Source: Amycolatopsis sp. QT-25
GTDB taxonomy: Bacteria; Actinomycetota; Actinomycetes; Mycobacteriales; Pseudonocardiaceae
Length of the DNA stretch: 64,000 bases
Reading direction: 5' to 3'
Assembly (NCBI RefSeq): GCF_029369745.1
Contig: NZ_CP120210.1
Span: 4,960,001 to 5,024,000 of the forward strand
The translations under genes were made by a program, and so were the position numbers. Below are positions 7,482 to 14,816 of this stretch, in pieces. Numbering within the stretch: the stretch's first letter is position 1; the number at the start of each line of letters is the position of its first letter. A model generated the notes under the pieces. That model was not told where the DNA came from and ran no database searches. It saw only the letters and a list, made by a program, of their open reading frames with translations.

Positions 7482-9101
7482 ATGGGTCACGTCGAAGTCG
7501 CACACGTCGAGTACCACCTACCCGACGGGCGGCTGCTCCTCGACGACGTCTCGTTCCGGGTCGGGGAAGGCAGCGTCTGCGCGCTCGTGGGCGCCAACGG
7601 TGCGGGCAAGACCACTTTGCTGCGGCTGATCTCGGGCGAACTCACGCCCGACGGCGGCTCGGTGACCATCAGTGGCGGACTCGGCGTGATGCCCCAGTTC
7701 GTCGGATCGGTGCGCGACGAACGCACCGTCCGGGACCTGCTCGTGTCCGTTTCGTCGGAAGCGCTTCGCGCCGCCGCCCGCGCCGTCGACGAGACCGAAC
7801 TCGCCTTACTGGAACGCGACGACGAAGCGAACCAGATGGCGTATGCCCGGGCGCTCGGCGATTGGGGTGACGCGCGCGGCTACGAAGCCGAAGTCGTGTG
7901 GGACAAGTGCACGACGGCGGCGCTCAACCTGCCGTACGAGAAGGCACGCCGGCGTGAGGTGCGCACCCTGTCCGGCGGTGAACAGAAACGGCTGGTGCTG
8001 GAGGCGTTGCTGCTCGGTGGTTCCGGCGTCCTCCTGCTCGACGAACCGGACAACTACCTCGACGTCCCCGGCAAGCAGTGGCTGGAAGAGCGGCTGCGTG
8101 AGACCCAGAAGACCGTGCTGTTCGTTTCGCACGACCGGGAACTCCTCGCGCGGGCGGCGAAGAAGATCATCAGCGTCGAACCCGGTCCCGCCGGCGGCGA
8201 CGTCTGGGTGCACGGCGGTGGCTTCGACACCTACCACCAGGCACGCGCGGAACGGTTCGAACGCTTCGAGGAACTCCGCCGCCGGTGGGACGAGAAGCAT
8301 ACCCAGTTCAAGAAACTCGTCGCCGACCTGCGTCAGTACGCCGCGCGCAGCGACGAAATGGCTTCGCGCTACCACGCCGCGCAGACCCGTTTGCGCAAAT
8401 TCCAGGAGGCCGGAGCGCCTGCCGCCCCCCCGCGGGAACAGAAGATCACCATGCGCCTGCGCGGCGGCCGGACCGGTGTCCGCGCCGTCACCTGCGAAGG
8501 GCTCGAACTCCGCGGTTTGATGAAACCCTTCGACCTGGAGGTCTTCTACGGCGAACGGGTCGCGGTGCTCGGCTCGAACGGCTCCGGCAAATCGCATTTC
8601 CTGCGACTGCTGGCGGGCGAGGACGTCGCGCACGACGGACGGTGGAAACTCGGCGCCCGCGTCGTCCCCGGCCATTTCGCGCAGACACACGCCCATCCCG
8701 AACTGCTCGGGCACACGCTCGTCGACATCCTCTGGACCGGCTACGCGCGAAGCCGCGGGCCCGCGATGAACATCCTGCGCCGCTACGAACTCGACGGCCA
8801 GGGCGACCAGCGGTTCGAGAAGCTGTCCGGCGGGCAGCAGGCGCGGTTCCAGATCCTGCTGCTGGAGATCGGCGGCGCCACCATCCTGCTGCTGGACGAG
8901 CCGACCGACAACCTCGACCTCGCCTCGGCGGAAGCACTGCAACAGGCGCTGGAAGCCTACGAAGGCACCACCGTCGCGGTGACGCATGACCGGTGGTTCG
9001 CGCGCTCGTTCGACCGGTTCCTCGTGTTCGGCTCGGATGGGCGGGTCCGGGAAACGCCGGAACCGGTATGGGACGAGCGGCCGGTGCAGCGGGTGCGATA
9101 A
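7482..9101 (+). CDS. ABC-F family ATPase (two nucleotide-binding domains, soluble)
   Basis: A 539-residue soluble protein with two ABC domains and no membrane segments, so a ribosome-associated ABC-F ATPase and not a transporter. Domain 1 has Walker A GANGAGKTTLL (about residue 36), signature LSGGEQKR and Walker B LLLDEPDNYLD. The linker (about residues 250-310) is charged and helical (RRRWDEKHTQFKKLVADLRQ), like the P-site tRNA interaction motif region. Domain 2 has GSNGSGKSHFL, LSGGQQARF and LLLDEPTDNLD. The DNYLD form replaces the common TNHLD in domain 1. The ATG at 7482 begins directly with the first beta strand. The role may be translation-factor-like or antibiotic protection; the sequence does not decide. 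Confidence 0.85.
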   Translation: MGHVEVAHVEYHLPDGRLLLDDVSFRVGEGSVCALVGANGAGKTTLLRLISGELTPDGGSVTISGGLGVMPQFVGSVRDERTVRDLLVSVSSEALRAAARAVDETELALLERDDEANQMAYARALGDWGDARGYEAEVVWDKCTTAALNLPYEKARRREVRTLSGGEQKRLVLEALLLGGSGVLLLDEPDNYLDVPGKQWLEERLRETQKTVLFVSHDRELLARAAKKIISVEPGPAGGDVWVHGGGFDTYHQARAERFERFEELRRRWDEKHTQFKKLVADLRQYAARSDEMASRYHAAQTRLRKFQEAGAPAAPPREQKITMRLRGGRTGVRAVTCEGLELRGLMKPFDLEVFYGERVAVLGSNGSGKSHFLRLLAGEDVAHDGRWKLGARVVPGHFAQTHAHPELLGHTLVDILWTGYARSRGPAMNILRRYELDGQGDQRFEKLSGGQQARFQILLLEIGGATILLLDEPTDNLDLASAEALQQALEAYEGTTVAVTHDRWFARSFDRFLVFGSDGRVRETPEPVWDERPVQRVR

Positions 9102-9202
9102 CAAGCCTGCCGGACAAGGAAAGGCGACACCCACCGACGGCACCACCGGTGTCCCCGTCGTATGGTTCACTGCCGCCGCATCGTCCGAAGGCTGGAGATC
9201 TC

Positions 9203-10213
9203 GTGAGGGCCGCCGCAATTCCCTTCGCCATCGCGGCCTTGTGCTGCGCGGCTTTCCTGATGAGCTTCCTTCGCGACCGGCGACGGCTGCGGAACGGCTT
9301 CTACCTTTTCTTCGCGCTTCTGTTCCTCGGCGTGACCTTCATCGCGTTGCTCGCCTCGGTGTCGCCGGAGGCCGCGGGCTTCGTCGCGGTCGGTGTGCTC
9401 CTGCTGATCGTCCCGACGGCCCTCGCGCTCACGGTCTTCCTGATCTGCAACGGGATCACCATGCTCCGCCGCGAAGGACGCAGGCTGTCCAACGTGCTGT
9501 CGCTGTTGACCGGGGTCGGTATCTGCGTGCTGATCGTGTTCAACGCGACGGTCACGCAGCTGGCATGGGAGCCTCTCGACATCCTTCGCGGCAGCCTCAA
9601 TGGAATCGTCGTCTACGTTTCGTTCCTCTTCGTCTGCTTTCTCCTGTACTCGATCGTCTATGGCCGGATCCGCACCGAGAAGGGCGTGGATTTCGTCGTG
9701 GTACTGGGCTCGGGACTGCTGGACGGTCACCAGGTGCCGCCGCTGCTGGCCAGTCGCCTGAAGCGGGCCGAACGCGTCGTGGCCGCGGAGGCCCGCCGCG
9801 GCCGGGAACCGATGGTGGTCACGTCGGGCGGGCAAGGGCCCGACGAGGCCTTGCCCGAGTCTCACGCCATGGCCGACTATCTGGCCGAAAACGGGCTCGC
9901 GCGGGAGCGGATCCTCCTGGAGGACCGGTCGCGGACGACCTTCGAGAACCTCACCTTCAGCGCCGAGATCATGGAGCAGCGCAAGCCGGATTACCGGTGC
10001 ACGGTGGTGACGAACAATTTCCACGTGCTCCGCGCCGCCCTCATCGCCCGCCGCGCGAAGGTGAGCGGCCAGGTCATCGGATCGCCGACGGCGTGGTACT
10101 TCTGGCCGAGCGCCACCATCCGCGAGTTCGTGGCCATCCTGGTCGACCACAAGTACAAGAACCTGGTCTTCTGCGGGCTCATCGTTCTCTCGCAGGTGTC
10201 GCGCGCCTTTTGA
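9203..10213 (+). CDS. YdcF family membrane protein (DUF218)
   Basis: A 336-residue protein. The first about 160 residues hold four or five membrane helices (for example FAIAALCCAAFLMSFL, YLFFALLFLGVTFIALLA, VGVLLLIVPTALALTVFLI and IVVYVSFLFVCFLLYSIVYG). A DUF218 domain follows, from about residue 170 (DFVVVLGSGLLDG, VTSGGQGPDEALPESHAMA, LEDRSRTTFENLTFS, TVVTNNFHVLRA). DUF218 proteins such as SanA and YdcF are linked to envelope or vancomycin-barrier functions, but no reaction is established. The GTG at 9203 has GGAG five bases upstream; longer starts run back into the ABC-F gene. It follows that gene by about 100 bases in the same direction and may be cotranscribed. Confidence 0.8.
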   Translation: MRAAAIPFAIAALCCAAFLMSFLRDRRRLRNGFYLFFALLFLGVTFIALLASVSPEAAGFVAVGVLLLIVPTALALTVFLICNGITMLRREGRRLSNVLSLLTGVGICVLIVFNATVTQLAWEPLDILRGSLNGIVVYVSFLFVCFLLYSIVYGRIRTEKGVDFVVVLGSGLLDGHQVPPLLASRLKRAERVVAAEARRGREPMVVTSGGQGPDEALPESHAMADYLAENGLARERILLEDRSRTTFENLTFSAEIMEQRKPDYRCTVVTNNFHVLRAALIARRAKVSGQVIGSPTAWYFWPSATIREFVAILVDHKYKNLVFCGLIVLSQVSRAF

Positions 10214-10521
10214 GCCGAGTACGTGAAGCCCAGGATTCGGCGCGGTCGCGTGACCGCTGGTCGGTGCGTGATTCGGATCTCGGCGGCGGGACGGACTCGT
10301 CACACCCGATTGGGCGTTTCGCAAGAAGGTCGTAAGTGGCGCTCCGGGTTCTGCGAAGGGAACCGGGCCGGTATTTGCTCACCTACACCTGACCAGGCAG
10401 GTCTCGGGTCGACCCCATTCCTCCATCGTCTTCCTCCATCGTCGAGGGGGCGTGCCGGTCGGTCGAAGCCCGGAACCCCTCCCCGCCCACACCACCCGGC
10501 ACGAACCCCGACCATCGGATA

Positions 10522-10542
10522 CGAAAGTGGCGTTCGCGACAC
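10522..10542 (+). repeat. Dispersed 21-bp repeat (CGAAAGTGG...GACAC type), copy 1
   Basis: CGAAAGTGGCGTTC followed by GCGACAC. It matches 34896-34916 at 20 of 21 positions, in the same orientation and also upstream of a gene. A partial inverted copy (CCACTTTCGGGACA) lies at 34658-34671. The function is unknown. Confidence 0.5.
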
Positions 10543-10641
10543 GCGGGCCGGATGCCTCCACAGCCCGGCCGAAGAATGGACACCCCGGAACGAATCCCCG
10601 GCACCACCGCCCACAGCGACATGACAAATCCCGGCATCCGG

Positions 10642-10671
10642 TTGACAACGCGGTTTTCGCCGGGTCATCGT
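10642..10671 (+). promoter_or_regulatory. Promoter of the methyltransferase gene, probably leaderless
   Basis: A perfect TTGACA (10642-10647) is followed after 18 bases by the weak -10 match CATCGT (10666-10671). The predicted transcript start falls within a base or two of the ATG at 10679, so the message would be leaderless. No ribosome-binding site is visible upstream of that ATG, which agrees. Confidence 0.5.
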
Positions 10672-10678
10672 CCTGCGC

Positions 10679-11503
10679 ATGAGCGCTTACACGCGGCAGG
10701 CGATGGCGCGGCTGTTCGACCGGACGGCGGAGACCTACGACGCTCTCGGCGTCGACTTCTTCGGCGTGTTCGCCGCGGAGCTGCTCGACCGGGTCGGGCT
10801 CGTCCCCGGCGAGCGGGTGCTGGACGTCGGCTGCGGACGTGGCGCGGTGCTGTTCCCGGCGGCCGGACGGGTCGGCGCGAGCGGATCGGTGCTGGGTATC
10901 GACCTTTCCGCGGGAATGATCGGCCGCACCGCGAAGGACATCGAAGACCGCGGGCTCACCAACGCCTCGGTTTCCCTGATGGACGCCCAAGAACCGACAC
11001 TGGACGAGGCCGCGTTCGACGTGCTCCTCGCGTCGTTCGTGGTGTTCTTCCTACCGGACCCGGTCGCCGGTCTGCGATCCTGGCATCGGCTGCTCGCGCC
11101 GGGCGGCAGGCTGGGCGTGACCACGTTCGGCGCCGACGATCCCCGGTGGGCGGCCGTTCGCGAGGTGTTCAAACCGTTCGTACCGCCGGAGCTGGCCTGG
11201 ACCCTGGCCGTCAGGTCCGGCCTGTTCGCCACCGTCGAGGGTTTCGGCCAGGCCGTGGAGTCGGCGGGCTTCACCGGTGTCACGTCCGTGGAACATGTCT
11301 ATCCGGTGAAGTTCGCCGACCCCGGGCACTGGATCACCTGGTCCTGGTCGCACGGCCAGCGGATGTTCTGGGAGCTGATCCCGGAAGACCGCCTCGACGC
11401 CGTGCGCCGGGCCGTGCTCGCGGAACTCGAGCCGCTGCGCGAACCCGACGGGAGCGTGGTGCTGGCGCAGACCGTGCGCTACACCGTCGCCCACCGTGGT
11501 TGA
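10679..11503 (+). CDS. Class I SAM-dependent methyltransferase
   Basis: A 274-residue cytoplasmic methyltransferase of the UbiE/Methyltransf_11-25 type. Motif I is VLDVGCGRGAVLFP (about residues 46-59), motif II is GIDLSAGMIGR, and post-motif segments include FDVLLASFVVFFLPDP and LLAPGGRLGVTTFG. The substrate cannot be read from the sequence; the C-terminal about 120 residues (WITWSWSHGQRMFWELIP) are the variable substrate-binding part. The start ATG at 10679 has a TTGACA promoter just upstream and no ribosome site. It converges on an ABC-F remnant with only four bases between stop codons. It could modify a small molecule such as an antibiotic or quinone; this is speculation from context. Confidence 0.85.
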   Translation: MSAYTRQAMARLFDRTAETYDALGVDFFGVFAAELLDRVGLVPGERVLDVGCGRGAVLFPAAGRVGASGSVLGIDLSAGMIGRTAKDIEDRGLTNASVSLMDAQEPTLDEAAFDVLLASFVVFFLPDPVAGLRSWHRLLAPGGRLGVTTFGADDPRWAAVREVFKPFVPPELAWTLAVRSGLFATVEGFGQAVESAGFTGVTSVEHVYPVKFADPGHWITWSWSHGQRMFWELIPEDRLDAVRRAVLAELEPLREPDGSVVLAQTVRYTVAHRG

Positions 11504-11507
11504 CGGC

Positions 11508-11996
11508 TCATAGCGCGAGCCTCGGCCAGTTCTCCGTGTCCCGCGACAGCTGCCTGTCGTGCGTGACGATCACCACCGCGGCAGGAGTCACCTCGAGTGC
11601 GGCGGTCAGCTCGTCGACGAGCGTGGCGGACAGGTGGTTGGTCGGCTCGTCCAGCAGCACCACGTGCGGACGGCGGGCCAGCACCAGTACCAGGTCCAGC
11701 CGCCGCCGGGCACCGACCGACAGCTCGGCCGCCGGACGGCGCCGGTCGTGACCACCGAGCAGACCCAGCTCGCCCAGCCCCGGAGTGCCCGCCCTGGCGA
11801 GCTGCTCGTCGGCGGTCAGGTCACCGGCGAGCACCCGGAGCAGGGTCGTCTTGCCGCGACCGTTCTCCCCGACGATGGCGACGCGCTCGCCGGCGGCGGC
11901 GGCGAGCGCGACCCCGGAGAGCACGGGCCGTTCCCCGAAGGAGAAGTGGACGCCGGACAGGCGGACGTGCGCCGCGGGCGAAAGAGGGGATGACAT
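11508..11996 (-). pseudogene. Antibiotic-resistance-type ABC-F gene with a large internal deletion
   Basis: 162 residues that read as the beginning and end of a normal ABC-F protein joined together. Residues 1 to about 60 look like domain 1 (LSGVHFSFGERPVLSGVAL and Walker A GENGRGKTTLLRVLAGDLT). From about residue 75 the sequence looks like the end of domain 2 (AAELSVGARRRLDLVLVLAR, VVLLDEPTNHLSATLVDELT, VVIVTHDRQL), ending as TlrC/VarM-type proteins do. The remainder of domain 1, the linker and the Walker A of domain 2 are absent; full proteins are about 530-550 residues. The frame is intact, so an in-frame recombination between two similar domains is likely. A short folded product is possible but could not bridge two ATP sites like an ABC-F. 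GGAGGAG stands seven bases before the ATG. A leader peptide and hairpin remain upstream. Confidence 0.7.
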
Positions 11997-12003
11997 GAAG
12001 GGA

Positions 12004-12083
12004 CTCCTCCGGTGAAAAGGTGATGAGCAGGAAGAACGAACTCCGGTAGCGCGCTCGCGCGGTGCCGGTGGAGGCGTCGTTCC
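12004..12083 (-). promoter_or_regulatory. Structured leader (attenuator-like) of the ABC-F remnant
   Basis: Between the leader-peptide stop and the ABC-F start, GAACGA (plus-strand 12077-12082) can pair with TCGTTC (12034-12039). CTCC (12070-12073) can pair with GGAG (12041-12044), and an inner CGCGC/GCGCG stem lies between them. The CCTCC at 12070-12074 is also complementary to the ribosome site GGAGG at 12006-12010. A ribosome stalled on the leader peptide could therefore switch pairing and free the ribosome site. This is inference from complementarity. Confidence 0.5.
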
Positions 12084-12107
12084 TCAGAGGAACAGCAGTT
12101 GCTGCAT
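12084..12107 (-). CDS. Putative regulatory leader peptide MQQLLFL
   Basis: A seven-residue open frame, ATG to TGA, about 90 bases upstream of the ABC-F remnant. Its sequence (MQQLLFL) is short and hydrophobic like stalling leader peptides of macrolide and lincosamide resistance genes. It is followed directly by a hairpin that overlaps sequence complementary to the downstream ribosome site. The frame extends upstream without a stop, so independent initiation at this ATG is assumed and not shown. Confidence 0.4.
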   Translation of the reverse strand: MQQLLFL

Positions 12108-12373
12108 CACGAGCACCAGGGTAGGGCAGGCGCGGACACCCCGCAGCCGAATTCTCGACGCGACAGATCCACACCTTCGCACCAATCCAGACTCCGCGAT
12201 CACAGCCCGCAGACCCTCTTTCACCTGCGAGAACACGGCGGACATAGCCCGTCGGAGCGCCTTCAAACCATCACTTTCAGGGGTCACCCACAGTTACCCC
12301 ACGGCGGTTGCCATGATCACCGGCCCGGCTGACGGTGGGCTTCTCAGCAGCATCGTTCGAGAGGAGCAGGCAA

Positions 12374-13168
12374 ATGGCGAAGACCATGCAGCCGCAGGAA
12401 CTCATCGACAGCGCCGTGGTCGACCCGACGGGGAACAAACTCGGGAAGGTCGGCAACGTCTATCTCGCCGACGCGACCCGCCAGCCGGAATGGATCACCG
12501 TCAAGACGGGGCTGTTCGGTACCAAAGAAAGTTTCGTCCCGCTCTCGGGCGCCCATGCGGACCGCGACGGCGTGCACGTCCGCGTCGACAAGGAGGCCGT
12601 CACCGACGCGCCCCGGATCGAAGCAGACGGGCACCTGTCCGCGGAGGAGAGCGCGCGGCTCTACAAGCACTACGGGCTGCCGATGCCGCGGACGTCGCCG
12701 GACGGCCGGATGGACGAGCGGGCGCAGGGGCGACCGGGCGGAACCGATCGCGACAAGGCCGCGATGGACGCGGGCGCCGGCATGAAGGATCGGGACACCG
12801 AGTCCACCATGACGCGCTCCGAAGAGCGGTTGAACGTCGGCACCGAGCGGGTCGAGACGGGTCATGTCCGGCTGCGCAAGTACGTCGTCACCGAGGAGCA
12901 GCAGATCACCGTTCCGGTCAGCCACGAAGAAGTGCGGATCGAACGGGAACCGATCACGAAGCCCGGCGGCGAGCGGGTGGAGATCGGCGAGGACGAGCAG
13001 GAAGTCGTGCTGCACGCCGAAAAACCGGTGGTGAACAAGGAAACCGTCGCGGTCGAACGGGCGCGGCTCAAGACCGAGACCGTCACCGAGGACCAGACGG
13101 TCTCCGGCAAGATCCGCAAGGAGCAGTTCGAGGTCACGGACGACGAAGGCAAGCACCGCAAGTCGTGA
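12374..13168 (+). CDS. PRC-barrel and DUF2382 (YsnF-like) stress protein
   Basis: A 264-residue soluble protein. Residues about 5-80 form a PRC-barrel (LIDSAVVDPTGNKLGKVGNVYL, EWITVKTGLFGTKESFVPLS). A linker rich in Gly, Asp and Arg follows (about 100-150). Residues about 155-260 form a DUF2382/YsnF domain with its alternating charged strands (RSEERLNVGTERVETGHVRL, VPVSHEEVRIEREPI, VVLHAEKPVV, KIRKEQFEV). Such proteins are common general-stress proteins of actinobacteria; no enzymatic role is known. The ATG at 12374 has AGGAG ahead of it; an in-frame ATG 39 bases upstream is less likely. The gene stands alone and ends at a strong hairpin. Confidence 0.85.
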   Translation: MAKTMQPQELIDSAVVDPTGNKLGKVGNVYLADATRQPEWITVKTGLFGTKESFVPLSGAHADRDGVHVRVDKEAVTDAPRIEADGHLSAEESARLYKHYGLPMPRTSPDGRMDERAQGRPGGTDRDKAAMDAGAGMKDRDTESTMTRSEERLNVGTERVETGHVRLRKYVVTEEQQITVPVSHEEVRIEREPITKPGGERVEIGEDEQEVVLHAEKPVVNKETVAVERARLKTETVTEDQTVSGKIRKEQFEVTDDEGKHRKS

Positions 13169-13176
13169 CCCGGAGC

Positions 13177-13202
13177 GGGGGCGGCCGCCGACGGCCGCCC
13201 CC
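13177..13202 (+). terminator. Strong hairpin terminator after the PRC-barrel gene
   Basis: Perfect 11-base arms, GGGGGCGGCCG (13177-13187) and CGGCCGCCCCC (13192-13202), close a CCGA loop nine bases after the stop codon. There is no U-tract. Confidence 0.75.
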
Positions 13203-13329
13203 GGGGTTCAGCGCGAGCGCCGGGCGCGACCTGGCCCTCGACCGCCCGAGTGCGCAGCCCGGCGACAGGCTGTCCGCGACGGGCAAGGGCTGCCGCCCGG
13301 CGAGCGCGTCACTCCGGTTCCCCTGACCC

Positions 13330-13434
13330 TCAGCGCGGTGGCCGCATCGCCGCGAAGACCAGCAGCAACGCGGCGAAGAAGAGGGCGGCGACCGCCACGT
13401 CGAGCAGAAGGCCGACGACGAGTCCGGTGATCAT
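13330..13434 (-). CDS. Small single-pass membrane protein coupled to the TerC gene
   Basis: A 34-residue protein, mostly one hydrophobic helix: MITGLVVGLLLDVAV, then AALFFAALLLVFAA, ending MRPPR. It starts three bases after the TerC stop codon, and its ribosome site AGGAG overlaps the end of the TerC frame. It would therefore be translated by coupled initiation. A basic C-terminus after the helix suggests an N-out, C-in topology. It could be a small subunit or regulator of the TerC exporter; that role is inferred only from position. The codon third positions are G/C-rich like true genes here. Confidence 0.6.
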   Translation of the reverse strand: MITGLVVGLLLDVAVAALFFAALLLVFAAMRPPR

Positions 13435-13437
13435 CGC

Positions 13438-14421
13438 TCACTCCTGCGCCGTCCGGGTGGCTTCGCGACGCCGTGCGTACACGCTGGTGAACGAGACCGT
13501 GACGAGGACGGCGACGATCACGCCCAGCGAGACCGGGGTCGGGACCTGCGGCACGGCAGGCCAGATCCCGTGTGCCCAGTGCAGGACCAGCTTCACCCCG
13601 ATGAAGGCGAGGATGATCGCGAGGCCGTGGTTCAGGTGGACCAGCTTCGCGAGCGCGGAATGGAGCACGAAGTACAGGGCGCGCAGCCCCATCAGGGCGA
13701 AGGCGTTGGTGGCGAACACGAGGTACGGGTCTTCGGTGATGCCGTAGACGGCGGGCACCGAGTCGACCGCGAACACCACGTCGGTGGCGAAGACCGCGAC
13801 GACCACGACAGCCAGCGGGGTGAGCGCGCGGCGCCCGTGCTCACGCACGGTCAGGCGGGTGCCGCGGTAGTCGTCGGTGACCGGCATCAGCCTGCGCAGC
13901 AACCGGACCGACCGCAGCTGCGAGAGATCCTTTTCGCTCGGGCCGTCGGACATCGCCTCGCGCAGGATCTTGATCGCCGAGACCAGCAGGATCACGCCGA
14001 AAACCAGGAACGCCCAGGTGCCGGCCGACAGCATCGCGGCACCGGCCGCGATGAACACGCCGCGGAGCACCAGCGCGCCCACGATGCCGTACAGCAGCAC
14101 ACGTTGCTGTACGGCAGGCGGGACCGCGAAGGCGGCGAGCAGGAGCATGAAGACGAACAGGTTGTCCACCGACAAGGACTTCTCGACGACGAACCCCGTC
14201 ATGAACTCGAGCGCCTGACCGCCACCGAATTCGAGCCAGAGCCAGAGCCCGAACACGACCGGGAGCGCGAGGTAGAAGACCGACCAGCCGGCGGCCTCCC
14301 GTATCGACACCTCGTGCGGGCGACGAGTGACGGCGAAGTCGGCGACGAGCAGCCCCAGCAGGACGGCGATGCTGATCGCCCACAACCCCGGCGATCCCAC
14401 GGTTGCCACGGACTCGGGCAT
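13438..14421 (-). CDS. TerC/Alx family integral membrane protein (probable Mn2+ exporter)
   Basis: A 327-residue protein with eight or nine membrane helices. Conserved acidic TerC segments are visible in the membrane: FVVEKSLSVDNLFVFMLL (about residue 70), VVAVFATDVVFAVDSVPAVY (about 205) and FATNAFALMGLRALYF (about 235). The Asp residues within DN, TD and VDS are the expected metal-binding positions. TerC/Alx/MeeF proteins export Mn2+ or help metalate exported enzymes (family knowledge). The start ATG at 14421 has GGAGG four bases upstream; a longer frame runs into the leader. The leader contains a yybP-ykoY-like manganese riboswitch, which supports the manganese role. A 34-residue membrane protein follows, translationally coupled. 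Confidence 0.88.
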   Translation of the reverse strand: MPESVATVGSPGLWAISIAVLLGLLVADFAVTRRPHEVSIREAAGWSVFYLALPVVFGLWLWLEFGGGQALEFMTGFVVEKSLSVDNLFVFMLLLAAFAVPPAVQQRVLLYGIVGALVLRGVFIAAGAAMLSAGTWAFLVFGVILLVSAIKILREAMSDGPSEKDLSQLRSVRLLRRLMPVTDDYRGTRLTVREHGRRALTPLAVVVVAVFATDVVFAVDSVPAVYGITEDPYLVFATNAFALMGLRALYFVLHSALAKLVHLNHGLAIILAFIGVKLVLHWAHGIWPAVPQVPTPVSLGVIVAVLVTVSFTSVYARRREATRTAQE

Positions 14422-14438
14422 GAAGCCTCCTCGAAGTC

Positions 14439-14528
14439 CGAGGTCTCCTTCACCCGATGGGCGGCCTCCCGGGGACACAGCGGAGTGTCCGTATTGACCG
14501 GGCAGACTCTTGGGAAGTACTCCCCTCG
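14439..14528 (-). promoter_or_regulatory. yybP-ykoY-type (Mn2+) riboswitch upstream of the TerC gene
   Basis: The leader read on the minus strand opens with CGAGGGGAGTAC and closes with AAGGAGACCTCG. The terminal CGAGG (14524-14528) and CCTCG (14439-14443) form the P1 helix. The conserved GGGGAGTA and GGAGACC loop motifs, and a middle CCCGGTCAATACGG segment, fit the yybP-ykoY family as I know it. That family senses Mn2+ upstream of TerC/Alx and other Mn exporters. The element ends 17 bases before the ATG, close enough to control translation. Confidence 0.75.
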
Positions 14529-14535
14529 CCGGTCC

Positions 14536-14563
14536 AGTATCGCACTTGGTAAAGAGTTGTTAA
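14536..14563 (-). promoter_or_regulatory. Promoter of the riboswitch-TerC transcript
   Basis: On the minus strand, TTAACA (14558-14563) and GATACT (14536-14541) are separated by 16 bases. The -10 lies eight bases before the first base of the riboswitch, as expected for a transcript starting with the aptamer. Both hexamers are close to the housekeeping consensus. Confidence 0.55.
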
Positions 14564-14654
14564 AGACCGGGTCAAGCGGAGCACTTCCGCAGCACGCCAC
14601 GCGCCGCGTCGACGGACAGGGTCATCCCACGGAAATTCGGCCGGCCACCAGGTC

Positions 14655-14670
14655 GCCCGCCGCGGCGGGC
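14655..14670. other. 16-bp perfect palindrome
   Basis: GCCCGCCGCGGCGGGC reads identically on both strands. It lies between the glycosyltransferase 3' end and the TerC promoter, beside the 21-bp repeat array, and may serve as part of the leftward operon terminator. The rest of 14564-14680 shows no gene. Confidence 0.4.
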
Positions 14671-14680
14671 TCCTACACGG

Positions 14681-14816
14681 AACACACGTGTCTCCAGGCG
14701 TAACTCGCGTGCTTGGCGGCGTAACTCGCGTGATTCGGGGCGTAAGACTCGCGCGATCCGGCCTCGCGTGAGTTACGCCGTCAAGCACGCGAGTCACGGG
14801 TCTGGACACGCGAGTT
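14681..14816. repeat. 21-bp-period inverted array, locus 2 (direct then inverted units)
   Basis: Direct units begin at 14681, 14702, 14723 and 14744, exactly 21 bp apart, of the form AACTCGCGTGCTT plus GGCGGCGT. The orientation then flips: inverted units end at 14774, 14795 and 14816, again 21 bp apart, with the form CACGCGAGTT. The whole block can fold back on itself. The stop codon TAA of the glycosyltransferase (14815-14817) lies within the last inverted unit. Confidence 0.85.

Larger units (their letters stand above)
10214..10678. other. Intergenic region with a short dispersed repeat; no gene seen
   Basis: A 465-base stretch with no convincing reading frame on either strand; open frames here overlap each other and lack a ribosome site. 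It holds the CGAAAGTGG-type repeat at 10522-10542 and a direct repeat TCCTCCATCGTC around 10420-10443. The methyltransferase promoter lies at its right end. Confidence 0.6.

Noticed and set aside
10379..10990. Open frame on the minus strand between YdcF and methyltransferase genes
   Set aside because: It runs antisense into the methyltransferase, has no recognisable domain and no ribosome site.
13208..13441. 77-residue Arg-rich frame on the minus strand
   Set aside because: The overlapping 34-residue frame in another phase is hydrophobic, coupled to TerC and has a ribosome site; this one is its shadow.
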